Assembly (NCBI RefSeq): GCF_000472665.1
Contig: NZ_KI421448.1
Coordinates: forward strand, 1-64,000
Reading direction: 5' to 3'
DNA from: Acetobacterium malicum subsp. dehalogenans DSM 11527
GTDB lineage: Bacteria > Bacillota > Clostridia > Eubacteriales > Eubacteriaceae
DNA: 64,000 nucleotides
Of the stretch, positions 16,738 through 24,780 are shown piece after piece (position 1 is the first letter of the stretch; each line of letters opens with the position of its first letter). The position numbers and the translations under genes were made by a program. The notes under the pieces are model-generated. The model was not told the origin of the DNA. It searched no databases and saw only the letters and a list, made by a program, of their open reading frames with translations.

Positions 16738-17235
16738 CTAAATGTTTTTCTCAAAGGCGCTGGGAATCTTTACGCTTCCCTCTTTTTTTCCATCTTCGCC
16801 ATATGTCATTTTATCCTGTTTTGCTTTAAATTGAGCAATATTTTTGTTGACCATGTGCAATTTTGTTTGGAGAAGCGTCTGACATTTATTTTTATAAAAT
16901 TCTATCTCTTTGGCTGTTTCCTTAAATTGGGTCAGCAGTTCTTCAAATCGGGGCCGTTCACTTTCAGGAAACTGGCTAATCACTTCGCTGATATTTTTAC
17001 CACTGACATTCAGTTTTTCCATATAGGTGGCAACATCCTGATCAAAATTCTTAATCTGGTACAGAAAGATCTGCTGGTGATTGAGGTTATCATTCAATTC
17101 ATCAATGCTATTGCTCTGAATGAGCATCAGCTCATCTTTAAGTTTAGGTATGGTATCCCGATGAAGCTTAATAACCCCGAAAAGATAGTCGTAAAAACTA
17201 TCCAACGTTTTTTTATATTCATTTGTTTCAAGCAT
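16738..17235 (-). CDS. flgN: FlgN family export chaperone
   Basis: 165 aa, all-helical, cytoplasmic. FlgN holds FlgK and FlgL before export. Heptad-like helices (IPKLKDELMLIQ, ELLTQFKETAKEIEFYKNKCQTL) and its position between flgM and flgK identify it; sequence conservation in this family is low. GAGGAGG precedes ATG. Confidence 0.85.
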   Translation of the reverse strand: MLETNEYKKTLDSFYDYLFGVIKLHRDTIPKLKDELMLIQSNSIDELNDNLNHQQIFLYQIKNFDQDVATYMEKLNVSGKNISEVISQFPESERPRFEELLTQFKETAKEIEFYKNKCQTLLQTKLHMVNKNIAQFKAKQDKMTYGEDGKKEGSVKIPSAFEKNI

Positions 17236-17282
17236 ATTAAACCTCCTCGAGATTCTCTTTATTTGTTCTTAAATCTTTAGTT

Positions 17283-17588
17283 CTATTTTAGAAGCGCGTC
17301 AACCAGAGCCTCGGTTGGCACGTGGTAGGTTCCATTTTTAACGGCTTCTTTTAATTCACTTAAACGACTCGAATCTTTGACAGTGACGTCATAAAGAATG
17401 GCTGATTTAGCGGTGGCAACCCGGCTGTCTTCAAAGGATGGGGTACGTCCGCTTGAGATCGTGCTGCTGTCTGTTTTTGTGATTGCATTTTTCTTGTTCT
17501 CAGTATTGACCCGACGGGTGGATTCTGTTGCAGTCTCCTGGCCGATCTTAGATTGGACTGCGGGATTATTGCCTAATGAAATTTTCAT
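17283..17588 (-). CDS. flgM: Anti-sigma-28 factor FlgM
   Basis: 101 aa. Binds and inhibits FliA (sigma-28) until the hook is finished, then is exported. The N-terminal half is polar and probably disordered (export part). The C-terminal FlgM core is clear: RLSELKEAVKNGTYHVPTEALVDALL, about residues 76-101. AGGAGG precedes ATG. It is the first gene of the sigma-28-driven operon, so FlgM is made under the sigma factor it inhibits. Confidence 0.93.
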   Translation of the reverse strand: MKISLGNNPAVQSKIGQETATESTRRVNTENKKNAITKTDSSTISSGRTPSFEDSRVATAKSAILYDVTVKDSSRLSELKEAVKNGTYHVPTEALVDALLK

Positions 17589-17677
17589 GACTAGACCTCC
17601 TTTTAATATGATCCTGTATTTCTATTTTTTATGATTACTTTTAAGAATATTTAAGATCGTTTTATCTCTTGATATAC

Positions 17678-17704
17678 ATATCGTCATTATAAAAGAAAAC
17701 TTTA
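17678..17704 (-). promoter_or_regulatory. Sigma-28 promoter of the flgM operon
   Basis: TAAA at 17701-17704, 15 bases, GACGATAT at 17678-17685. It shares the -35 and the GACGATA core with the flagellin promoter. The distance to the flgM ATG is about 90 bases. Confidence 0.85.
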
Positions 17705-17745
17705 GCAAAAGAAAGAAAAATAATGATGGCGGGAGCAGGAAAAAT

Positions 17746-17788
17746 AATAATCCAGACAGCATTTACGGTGGATGATGTCTGGATTATT
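17746..17788 (-). terminator. Long stem-loop, probable terminator of cheW-cheB
   Basis: Two perfect 13-base arms (AATAATCCAGACA at 17746-17758 and its complement at 17776-17788) around a 17-base loop. On the minus strand the stem is followed by ATTTTTCC. It lies downstream of cheB and upstream of the flgM promoter, where a terminator is expected. Confidence 0.6.
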
Positions 17789-17805
17789 AGGTGCGGGACA
17801 TGGCG

Positions 17806-17822
17806 GGCGATCTCGGATCGCC
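17806..17822. repeat. GGCGAT/ATCGCC palindrome
   Basis: Six-base arms with a 5-base loop, followed by TCTACGGG, similar to the CCTACGAACGGG tail after the repeat at 13224. Probably a diverged member of the same intergenic repeat family. Confidence 0.45.
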
Positions 17823-17884
17823 TCTACGGGATGAGGTGTTACGTTGGTGTTTTTATTATTGCGCTGGTATTTTTTAGTTTGTAA

Positions 17885-17903
17885 GGGCGAACCGTGTTCG
17901 CCC
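17885..17903. repeat. GGGCGAAC-CGT-GTTCGCCC palindromic intergenic repeat
   Basis: Perfect 8-base arms and a 3-base loop, the same geometry as the repeat at 13224-13242 but with a different inner stem. It lies 17 bases beyond the cheB stop. Confidence 0.65.
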
Positions 17904-17919
17904 CTTGCCGGTAGCGGTC

Positions 17920-18951
17920 TTATTTCGATAAGAACCGAATAATCTCATCGGCGATGCGATCCAAGGGCAATTGTTTGTCAACGGCTCCAATATTGAAGGC
18001 CACCATCGGCATCCCATAGACAACGCTGGATTTTTCATCCTGGCCAATCGTATAGGCACCGGTTTTTTTCATCTTCAGTAGGCCGTTGGCACCGTCTCGG
18101 CCCATGCCGGTAAGGATGACGCCGACCGATTGTTTTCCGGCGACATCAGCTACTGAGTCGAATAGAACATCAACGGAGGGACAGTGACCACTGACTTTTT
18201 CTTCCTGGGTACATTTAACAATGTAACCCGTTCCTCTTTTAGCCAACCGCATCTGGTAATTACCCGGGGCGATCAAAACCCGGCCGGGTCTTAAGGCATC
18301 CCCGTCCTCTGCTTCTTTGACTTCCAGCTCGCAGGTATTATTCAAACGCTCGGCATAGAGCTTGGTGAACACTGGCGGCATATGCTGAACAATGACAATC
18401 GGCGGCATATCCCTCGGCAATCCGGAAATCACCGTATGGATGGCATCGGTTCCACCGGTTGACGCACCAATGGCAATGATTTTGCTCATGGTGTCGATGC
18501 CCTGATTTGTAACCGGTCGGCTGGGGGTATAGTCACTTTTACGATTGCCGACCTTGGCGGTCGAGGCAATCTTAATTTTGATAATCAGTTCATTAACAAA
18601 GGAGGCCATCCCTCCTGGTCGGGTAACATTGGGTTTGGTAACGAATTCCACAGCACCAGCATCCAGCGCATCCAGAACATTCTTAGAAACTGAACTAACC
18701 ACAATAACCGGCAAAGGGTATTGGGGCATCAGTTTTTTTAAAAATTCGATGCCATTCATTTTTGGCATTTCAACGTCCAGGGTTAGTACATCCGGCTTTA
18801 ATTTGATGATCAAATCTCTGGCCATATAAGGGTCTGTTGCTGTCCCGACAACTTCAATGTCGGGATCTTTCGATATTTCTCTCGATAAAGACTCTCGAAA
18901 GACTAGGGAATCGTCAACGATCAGCACCTTAATTCTTTGCTTAAGCCTCAT
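17920..18951 (-). CDS. cheB: Chemotaxis response regulator protein-glutamate methylesterase CheB
   Basis: About 343 aa. Removes methyl groups from, and deamidates, chemoreceptors. The N-terminal receiver domain has Asp-Asp at 13-14, the phosphorylation site Asp59 (LTLDVEMPKMNG), and TKP. The C-terminal esterase has the catalytic Ser in IAIGASTGGTDAI, His in IVQHMPPVF and Asp in LTGMGRDGA. The start MRLKQR was chosen for AGGAGG six bases upstream and lies 13 bases after cheW. CheR and CheA are not in the window. Confidence 0.95.
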   Translation of the reverse strand: MRLKQRIKVLIVDDSLVFRESLSREISKDPDIEVVGTATDPYMARDLIIKLKPDVLTLDVEMPKMNGIEFLKKLMPQYPLPVIVVSSVSKNVLDALDAGAVEFVTKPNVTRPGGMASFVNELIIKIKIASTAKVGNRKSDYTPSRPVTNQGIDTMSKIIAIGASTGGTDAIHTVISGLPRDMPPIVIVQHMPPVFTKLYAERLNNTCELEVKEAEDGDALRPGRVLIAPGNYQMRLAKRGTGYIVKCTQEEKVSGHCPSVDVLFDSVADVAGKQSVGVILTGMGRDGANGLLKMKKTGAYTIGQDEKSSVVYGMPMVAFNIGAVDKQLPLDRIADEIIRFLSK

Positions 18952-18964
18952 CTTGACCCTCCTA

Positions 18965-19468
18965 CTATTTTTCTTCGAGCAATTCTTCAATCACTTCGAT
19001 TTCTTCATTTTTTAATAACCGTTCGCAGTCCAACAATAATTGAACTTTTCCGCCAGCTTTTCCGATCCCTTTCATAAAGCGATTTTCAAAGCCGGTTTTA
19101 TTTGATGGCGGTGGGGCAATTTCTTCATCGTCAATGGTCAGCACTTCTTCGACATTATCAACAATCAGTCCAACCGAAACCGCTTCAATATCAATAACCA
19201 CAATACAGGTCCGGTCATTATAATCGACGGGTTCTTTGCCAAACTGTAGTCTGACATCAAGAACAGGAATAATTTTTCCACGCAGATTGATGATCCCTTT
19301 GATGTAGGTTGGTACTTCCGGGACTTTGGTAATTGATTGCATGCCAATAATTTCTGTAACGTATTTTATTTCAATGCCAAATACTTCATCTTCTAATGAA
19401 AAGGTTAGAAATCTACCGTGCTGGGTATCTTCTTCCAGATTGTAATTATCTACAACATTCTCTGCCAT
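18965..19468 (-). CDS. cheW: Chemotaxis coupling protein CheW
   Basis: About 167 aa; couples chemoreceptors to CheA. The whole protein is one CheW domain: FLTFSLEDEVFGIEIKYVTEIIG, VPTYIKGIINLRGKIIPVLDVR, VGLIVDNVEEVL. The start MAENVV was chosen because AGGAG lies seven bases upstream; the frame is open further up but would run into the promoter. It has an acidic C-terminal tail (EEIEVIEELLEEK). Confidence 0.94.
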   Translation of the reverse strand: MAENVVDNYNLEEDTQHGRFLTFSLEDEVFGIEIKYVTEIIGMQSITKVPEVPTYIKGIINLRGKIIPVLDVRLQFGKEPVDYNDRTCIVVIDIEAVSVGLIVDNVEEVLTIDDEEIAPPPSNKTGFENRFMKGIGKAGGKVQLLLDCERLLKNEEIEVIEELLEEK

Positions 19469-19514
19469 TATAAATCTCCTCTTTAAATAATTTTTTAAAG
19501 TTATCGTTGTAACC

Positions 19515-19543
19515 ATTATACTTGAAACGCCTAAAAAGGTACA
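19515..19543 (-). promoter_or_regulatory. Candidate sigma-A promoter of cheW-cheB
   Basis: TATAAT at 19515-19520 with a weak -35 (TGTACC, 19538-19543) at 17 bases, located between the cheD terminator and cheW. It suggests that cheW-cheB can be transcribed apart from the main operon. Confidence 0.5.
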
Positions 19544-19628
19544 CCCTAATTTATCCATCTCTATGACAAAATTCTTGTTCTTTTTTTACCCTAATAAATA
19601 ATATTTAAACCATCAGAATATTTTATAC

Positions 19629-19655
19629 AAAAAAGCTGGGCATCAAATGCTCAGC
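19629..19655 (-). terminator. Terminator after cheD
   Basis: Minus strand: GCTGAGCAT, loop, ATGCCCAGC (one mismatch) followed by TTTTTT. It ends the long fliK-to-cheD operon. Confidence 0.8.
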
Positions 19656-19710
19656 AACGGACACCATTATTTTATTTGTCGTTGTCCAACTCTAATTTAA
19701 GGAGCGTTAA

Positions 19711-20199
19711 TTAGAATTCCTCAATTCTCCGATTAAGGGACTGAATCTTCATGATCCCGGTGGCCAGATCAAAATATTGGGTTCGCCCAAAATTGAGTCC
19801 GGTATCTTCTGCCAGAATGGGAATACGCAACTGATTTAAGACCTGCTTGACACAGACAATATTTCGTTCGCCGATGGCTCCCAGTTTACTACCCGGCTGC
19901 ACCTCAAACATTTGAGCCCCACCGGCAATCTTTGCCACAATGCGATTGTTTCCACATCCGGCCCGTTTCATTTCATCAACTAAATCGACGATGGCTGTAT
20001 CGGCAAATTTTTTTCGATTAATATCTCGGTTTGAAAAATTAGTGCTGTCCGGCAGCATAATATGCGACAATCCGCCTACCTTTGAGACCTTGTCGTATAA
20101 GCATACCCCCACACAGGAACCCAAAGCATAGGTGACTAATACCTCTGGGCCCTTTGCTAATTTATAATCTGATATTCCAATTACAATTGATTGACTCAT
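19711..20199 (-). CDS. cheD: Chemoreceptor glutamine deamidase CheD
   Basis: About 162 aa. Deamidates receptor glutamines and, in Bacillus-type systems, binds CheC to link CheY-P levels to receptor activity. Catalytic Cys is about residue 29 in YALGSCVGVCLYD; the His is in GGLSHIMLP; KIAGGAQMF is also typical. The start MSQSIV overlaps the cheC stop by an ATGA; the longer frame would overlap cheC by 34 bases. This coupling matches the CheC-CheD complex. Confidence 0.93.
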   Translation of the reverse strand: MSQSIVIGISDYKLAKGPEVLVTYALGSCVGVCLYDKVSKVGGLSHIMLPDSTNFSNRDINRKKFADTAIVDLVDEMKRAGCGNNRIVAKIAGGAQMFEVQPGSKLGAIGERNIVCVKQVLNQLRIPILAEDTGLNFGRTQYFDLATGIMKIQSLNRRIEEF

Positions 20200-20813
20200 A
20201 TTTCCAGCCCTAATTTTTGCATAATGCATTTTAATGTATTGATTTCGGCAAACATGATCATATTGCTCTTTAAATCGTTGGTTTCCCCAAGGAAATTTTC
20301 TTCAATAAACATTAATTTGTCACCAATTGCGCCAAACTCAATAATCGGCACGCTCATCAGAGCGCCAACCATATCAATCGCCACATAAGGAACCGATACT
20401 TCTATGGTCAATCCCGTTAATGCCGAAATGGCATTGACATATGACGATGCCAGGATGTTACCAATCTCCTTAATGCCGGAAATTTTCATTTCACTGAGGC
20501 CGTCTTCGCCATCATCTTCGCCCACCAGAATATCCATGATGCTTTTGGCATCTTCAACATTAAGTAAAAACATAATCATTCCGTGGGCATCACCACTGAA
20601 ATTCACAAGTACCGCCACCGTCATGGTTTCAGCACCGCCCAGATTTTCTACTGCCTCATCAAAGCCGGTGATCCTGACACTGGGAACACTCATATCCACT
20701 TTTTCATCCAGGATCGTCGCTAAAGCCGTCGCCGCATTACCGGCGCCGATATTCCCGATTTCCCGGAGCATATCAATTTGCATTTCATTCAGTTCATCAT
20801 AGTTCTCGAACAA
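20196..20813 (-). CDS. cheC: CheY-P phosphatase CheC
   Basis: 205 aa. Dephosphorylates CheY-P and binds CheD. It has the two CheC active-site repeats: EIGNIGAGNAATALA in the N-terminal half and EIGNILASSYVNAIS in the middle, each with the Glu-x2-Asn pair. The C-terminal part resembles FliY/FliM middle-domain sequence, as expected for the family. Confidence 0.94.
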   Translation of the reverse strand: MFENYDELNEMQIDMLREIGNIGAGNAATALATILDEKVDMSVPSVRITGFDEAVENLGGAETMTVAVLVNFSGDAHGMIMFLLNVEDAKSIMDILVGEDDGEDGLSEMKISGIKEIGNILASSYVNAISALTGLTIEVSVPYVAIDMVGALMSVPIIEFGAIGDKLMFIEENFLGETNDLKSNMIMFAEINTLKCIMQKLGLEI

Positions 20814-20851
20814 ATTTTTACCTCTTTCTAATCAATTTATTTCCACATTTA

Positions 20852-22291
20852 TTACATCATACCGTTGACAATATCATCATTATCCCAGTATATTCGACAA
20901 TGTTCCAAGCTGTCAAATTCGAATTGAAAGGGCATATCGCCAAAATAGATGCGGGTCCCCCGATAGAGTTTTCGTTTGGCTGAAACAGAACCGTAGTAAC
21001 TGACACTGGCTTTCTGCTGGACATAGGTGATTGCCTTTTCAATTTCTTCGATTTCTTTTTTAAGGAGTAAGGCCTGTCTGTCGATCTGTTTTTTCAGGGT
21101 TCCGATCTGTTCCATGGCCGGACTGTTATGGTTACGGCTGAGCATATCTTTTTTTTCCTGGGCCAGTAACAAACCATTGATCTGAGTTTCTTTTTCATTT
21201 ATTTCCTGGAGCTGCTGCCGCGCTTGTTCTTCCTTTGTTCTGAGTCTTTCGATTTCGTCATGGTCGATGATTTTTTCCCCTATGACGCGAATAATGGTGG
21301 GATATTCCCGGTCGTTCCCGATATCTCTGGCTACCAGCTCCCCCATCAGTTGAATTTCGCCGCCGACGATGAGTTCCTTTGTCCCGGAAAGGTATATATT
21401 GCCCTTGCAGGTTATTTTACCATCAATAATGTAATCGACGGTGATGTCACCATCAACGTGCAAAATAGCATTTTCAATGTAATTGCAACGCAGGTCTTTA
21501 CCAACGATAACATCGCCCATGCTGCCGCCATAGATGCCCTTGGCAATGGCTACATTTCCGGCTGCCTCAATCTTTGCATCTTCAACAACACCTTTAATAA
21601 TCAGATTGCCGCCAGCTTTAACAGAAAAGCCACTGCTGACATCGCCGTCGATGGTGACATCGCCGGGGAAATTGATATTGCCGGTCGAGAAATCAATATT
21701 CTTGCGGATATGCATCATTTCGTCGATATTGATGGTATTGACAAATTTGATAATCCCATCACAGTCTGCCATCAGTTTTGATTCATCCGCCGTCAGGCTG
21801 GTGTTTTTCCCGGCTGGAACCTGGGGTTTCCTTCCCTTATGGGCCGGAATTACTTGTCCATATAGATCTTTCCCATCAATACCTGGCGTTTCCTTAATGA
21901 TCTCACATAATATCTGACCCTTTTTTACCATCTGAAAATAATCAAGATTTTTGTAATCAACCGTTTCGTCTTCACTGTATTCAGGTTTATATTCGGCATC
22001 TTTCTTGACCAGAAGCTTGACCACCCCGTCTTCTCCGTCGATGGGAGCAGTTGCTTCGGCGACCTTGATCCGAATATTAAAAATTGGCCGCTGGGCCAGT
22101 TTTTCAATGGCACTGTCGATGATTCCATATTCGATCTGTTCTTTTTGTAACGCCGCCACCAGCTGTTCTTTTGTAAAAACGGTGCTGCCTTCGGACTGTT
22201 TTTCCAGTTTGATGAAACCCTGTTTTTTATCCTCGCTGACACTGACTTCAATCAAACTTACTGCTTCTGTTTTTGCAATCTCCTCATTCAT
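20852..22291 (-). CDS. DUF342/FapA family protein
   Basis: About 479 aa. Contains the FapA (DUF342) polymer-binding-like beta-solenoid: repeated short Gly/Asn turns from about residue 190 (GDVTIDGDVSSGFSVKAGGNLIIKG and following repeats). A coiled-coil (LRTKEEQARQQLQEIN) follows to about residue 430. The start MNEEIAK has AGGGG six bases upstream. DUF342 genes are frequent in Clostridial flagellar operons. The function is not established; a bactofilin-like scaffold role is possible. Confidence 0.82.
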   Translation of the reverse strand: MNEEIAKTEAVSLIEVSVSEDKKQGFIKLEKQSEGSTVFTKEQLVAALQKEQIEYGIIDSAIEKLAQRPIFNIRIKVAEATAPIDGEDGVVKLLVKKDAEYKPEYSEDETVDYKNLDYFQMVKKGQILCEIIKETPGIDGKDLYGQVIPAHKGRKPQVPAGKNTSLTADESKLMADCDGIIKFVNTINIDEMMHIRKNIDFSTGNINFPGDVTIDGDVSSGFSVKAGGNLIIKGVVEDAKIEAAGNVAIAKGIYGGSMGDVIVGKDLRCNYIENAILHVDGDITVDYIIDGKITCKGNIYLSGTKELIVGGEIQLMGELVARDIGNDREYPTIIRVIGEKIIDHDEIERLRTKEEQARQQLQEINEKETQINGLLLAQEKKDMLSRNHNSPAMEQIGTLKKQIDRQALLLKKEIEEIEKAITYVQQKASVSYYGSVSAKRKLYRGTRIYFGDMPFQFEFDSLEHCRIYWDNDDIVNGMM

Positions 22292-22347
22292 AACCATCCC
22301 CTTTTCCATAAACAATTTCTAAATCACAAGCATCCTTTAAATAATGT

Positions 22348-23049
22348 CTATCGTAGTTGGTTGACTGTTTTTTCCATTTCATCTGTGGATTGAACAATTC
22401 TTGAATTAAACGAAAAGGCCCTGTTTGCTTCCAGCATTTTTACCATTTCTGTGGCCGAATCGGTGGCTGATGACTCCAGATAGCCGTTCCTGACAATACT
22501 GGCATTATCCGCAGCAGGCTGTCCCGATAAATCGGATACGGCAAATTGATTGCTACCAAGTAAAGTCAGTCCATAAGGATTTGCAAAAGAAAAAACACCC
22601 AGATTAGCGGAATCAAAACCTCCAGTTATATTTAGGGGGTTATTGTCCTGTCCCAATACATAATTGCCTCTGGCATCAACCAGAAAACTCTGATCACCTT
22701 CGACGCTGATATGGAATACACCATCCCTCGTGTAAGTGGTCGTATTGGTTTCTTTGTTTTGAATAGCAAAAAAACCTGCTCCTTCAATAGCACAATCCAG
22801 GGTTCGTCCGGTTGGTTGAAGAAATCCCTGGGTAAAATCGATGCCAATTTTTTGCACCTTGGCACCGTGACCGGTGCTGATTTCAGCGCCGCCGCCGCCG
22901 TCAATATTTTCGTAAAGCAATGATGAAAATGCGGTAACCTGGGGCTTGAAACCAATAGTATTGATATTGGCGACATTGTTGGCAATGGTGTTCAGGCTAT
23001 TCTGTTGCGCGATCATGCCGAGTTTTGAAGCGTAAAATCCTCTTATCAT
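22348..23049 (-). CDS. flgG: Flagellar rod/hook-basal body protein (FlgG/FlhP type)
   Basis: About 233 aa. Distal rod family: the N-terminal motif QNSLNTIANNVANINTIGFKP, the central IEGAGFFAIQN, and the C-terminal MVKMLEANRAFSFNSRIVQ. The start MIRGFYASK was chosen because AGGAGG lies nine bases upstream. It pairs with the related gene just upstream, like Bacillus flhO-flhP. Which of the pair is FlgF-like or FlgG-like cannot be decided from sequence alone. Confidence 0.88.
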   Translation of the reverse strand: MIRGFYASKLGMIAQQNSLNTIANNVANINTIGFKPQVTAFSSLLYENIDGGGGAEISTGHGAKVQKIGIDFTQGFLQPTGRTLDCAIEGAGFFAIQNKETNTTTYTRDGVFHISVEGDQSFLVDARGNYVLGQDNNPLNITGGFDSANLGVFSFANPYGLTLLGSNQFAVSDLSGQPAADNASIVRNGYLESSATDSATEMVKMLEANRAFSFNSRIVQSTDEMEKTVNQLR

Positions 23050-23142
23050 TGTAATGCTCCTCCTGTTATCTCGTTCTCCGGCCGTCAGAAAGAACACTGG
23101 ATTGCCAGCAAAATTCTTACTGAAGTACCTGGTTTATTTGGT

Positions 23143-23904
23143 TTAGCCAACTCTTCCGATGGTATTTGATGCGATTTCGCTGATCTTATCGAAAATTTTC
23201 AGCATTTGGGTGCATGAGGTAAAATTGTTCTGCCGGGCGATCATATCACTCATTTCTTCACCCATATCAACGTTGGATTTCTCAATGGTCTCCTGTAAGA
23301 CATTAAAGGAGCCGGCCTGTGCTGGCTGAAAACCGTTGACCGCTTGAAAATAGCCTTCCCCGACCTGAGTCAGATCTGCCCCGTTGGCTACAGTGGAAAT
23401 ATTGAGCCTGGCCACCTCCGCACCGTTTTGGATAATGGCTCCGTTAGGATTAACGGTAAAGTCGCTACCTGCCAATTGAATCGGCTGTCCGGCACTACTT
23501 AACACCAGACCAACCCCTGGCAGCGTTAGAAATCCCTGTTGATCCAGTTCAAATTGACCGTTACGGGTCAGTACCTGTCCGAAATTGGCATTCTGGATCA
23601 CAAAGAACCCCTGTCCCTGAATAGCCATATCCACACTACGATGGGTCGTTTCAAAAATCCCCTGGGTAAAATCTGTAAATTGTTCCGCATTAACCGTAAT
23701 ATAAGCACCAGCACCAATATCTGCCTGCGCGATTCTGGGGTTTGTACTCATTCTTGACGCCATATATTCTGCGAAGGTTGACTGCACCGTGGATTGACTC
23801 TTATAACCCGCAGTGGTCACATTTGCGACATTTTGAGCCAATACATTAATTGCTTTCTGTCCTGACAACATGCCGGCTGCTGCTGCGTAAGATCCTCTAT
23901 CCAT
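23143..23904 (-). CDS. flgF: Flagellar rod/hook-basal body protein (FlgF/FlhO type)
   Basis: 253 aa rod protein with the typical N-terminus SGQKAINVLAQNVANVTTAGYKS, the middle AIQGQGFFVIQN and a C-terminal helix (MGEEMSDMIARQNNFTSCTQML). The C-terminus differs from the standard YEANAKV-type motif, with FTSCTQMLKIFDK instead. GGAGG stands nine bases before ATG. It follows fliA directly. Confidence 0.88.
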   Translation of the reverse strand: MDRGSYAAAAGMLSGQKAINVLAQNVANVTTAGYKSQSTVQSTFAEYMASRMSTNPRIAQADIGAGAYITVNAEQFTDFTQGIFETTHRSVDMAIQGQGFFVIQNANFGQVLTRNGQFELDQQGFLTLPGVGLVLSSAGQPIQLAGSDFTVNPNGAIIQNGAEVARLNISTVANGADLTQVGEGYFQAVNGFQPAQAGSFNVLQETIEKSNVDMGEEMSDMIARQNNFTSCTQMLKIFDKISEIASNTIGRVG

Positions 23905-23919
23905 TATAATGCCTCCTTA

Positions 23920-24744
23920 TTAATAATTTTTTAAGCGGTTTCTCATTTTAATCATTGCCTGGGAATGGATCTGTGAGACTCTTGACTCGGTAACACCCAG
24001 TACCTCAGCAATTTCTTTTAGTTTTAGATTCTCATAATAATACAGTGAGACTACCAATCGTTCTTTTTCTTTTAACTGATCGATGGCTTCACCCAGTTTC
24101 TCTTTCAATTCGTTAAAAAGCATTCGCGATTCCGGCGAATCGTCCGTTTTTTCTTCGGTAATCAGTGGCGAAACTTCCATCATTTTTTCATTAATGGCTT
24201 CTTCATAGGATAAGACAATCGAATTGTGCCGCTGCTGCAGAATTTTCTGCAAATTTGCCTCGGAAATTCCCATTTTTGCGGCGATTTCTGCTTCGCTTGG
24301 TTCTCTTTCCAATGATGCGTATAACTCGCCGTAGGTTTCTTCCAGAACCTTAGAAAGGCTCCGCTGGCTCCGGGGTACCCAATCCTGCTTACGCATAAAA
24401 TCGATGACTGCTCCTCTGATTTTCAGGGTCGCAAAGGTTTCGAATTTATTGCCCAGTTCCGGGTCAAACTTTTCGACCGCATCAATTAAAACGATCATTC
24501 CCTGATTAACCATATCGTCCAGCTGTCCAAAATTGTTATAACTCCCCTTGAACCTTAAAACAATTTTCTTAACCAGTCCGGTGTATTGCAGGACTATTTC
24601 GTTACGGATTTCGGTGGTTCGCTGTTCTTTATATAATCGCCAGAGTTCCATAGCCTTCTCATCGACACTTTTTTCGACCATGAGTTTTTCTTCTGGGTTT
24701 TCGTCTAAGCTATGTTCTGCTTTATTCATTTCTGCAACATTCAT
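23920..24744 (-). CDS. fliA: RNA polymerase sigma-28 factor FliA/SigD
   Basis: 274 aa. Directs late flagellar genes. Region 2: LVKKIVLRFKGSYNNFGQLDDMVNQGMIVLIDAVEKFDPELG and RGAVIDFMRKQDWVPRS. Region 3 covers about residues 140-180. Region 4 has LKEIAEVLGVTESRVSQIHSQAMIKMRNRL, a helix-turn-helix. The N-terminus is about 20 residues longer than in Bacillus SigD and is acidic. It sits directly after flhA, where flhF and flhG are usually found. Its targets here are the TAAA-N15-GACGATAW promoters. Confidence 0.95.
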   Translation of the reverse strand: MNVAEMNKAEHSLDENPEEKLMVEKSVDEKAMELWRLYKEQRTTEIRNEIVLQYTGLVKKIVLRFKGSYNNFGQLDDMVNQGMIVLIDAVEKFDPELGNKFETFATLKIRGAVIDFMRKQDWVPRSQRSLSKVLEETYGELYASLEREPSEAEIAAKMGISEANLQKILQQRHNSIVLSYEEAINEKMMEVSPLITEEKTDDSPESRMLFNELKEKLGEAIDQLKEKERLVVSLYYYENLKLKEIAEVLGVTESRVSQIHSQAMIKMRNRLKNY

Positions 24745-24780
24745 TCTGACACTCCTTATTCTTTAAAGGATTTGCGTTGA

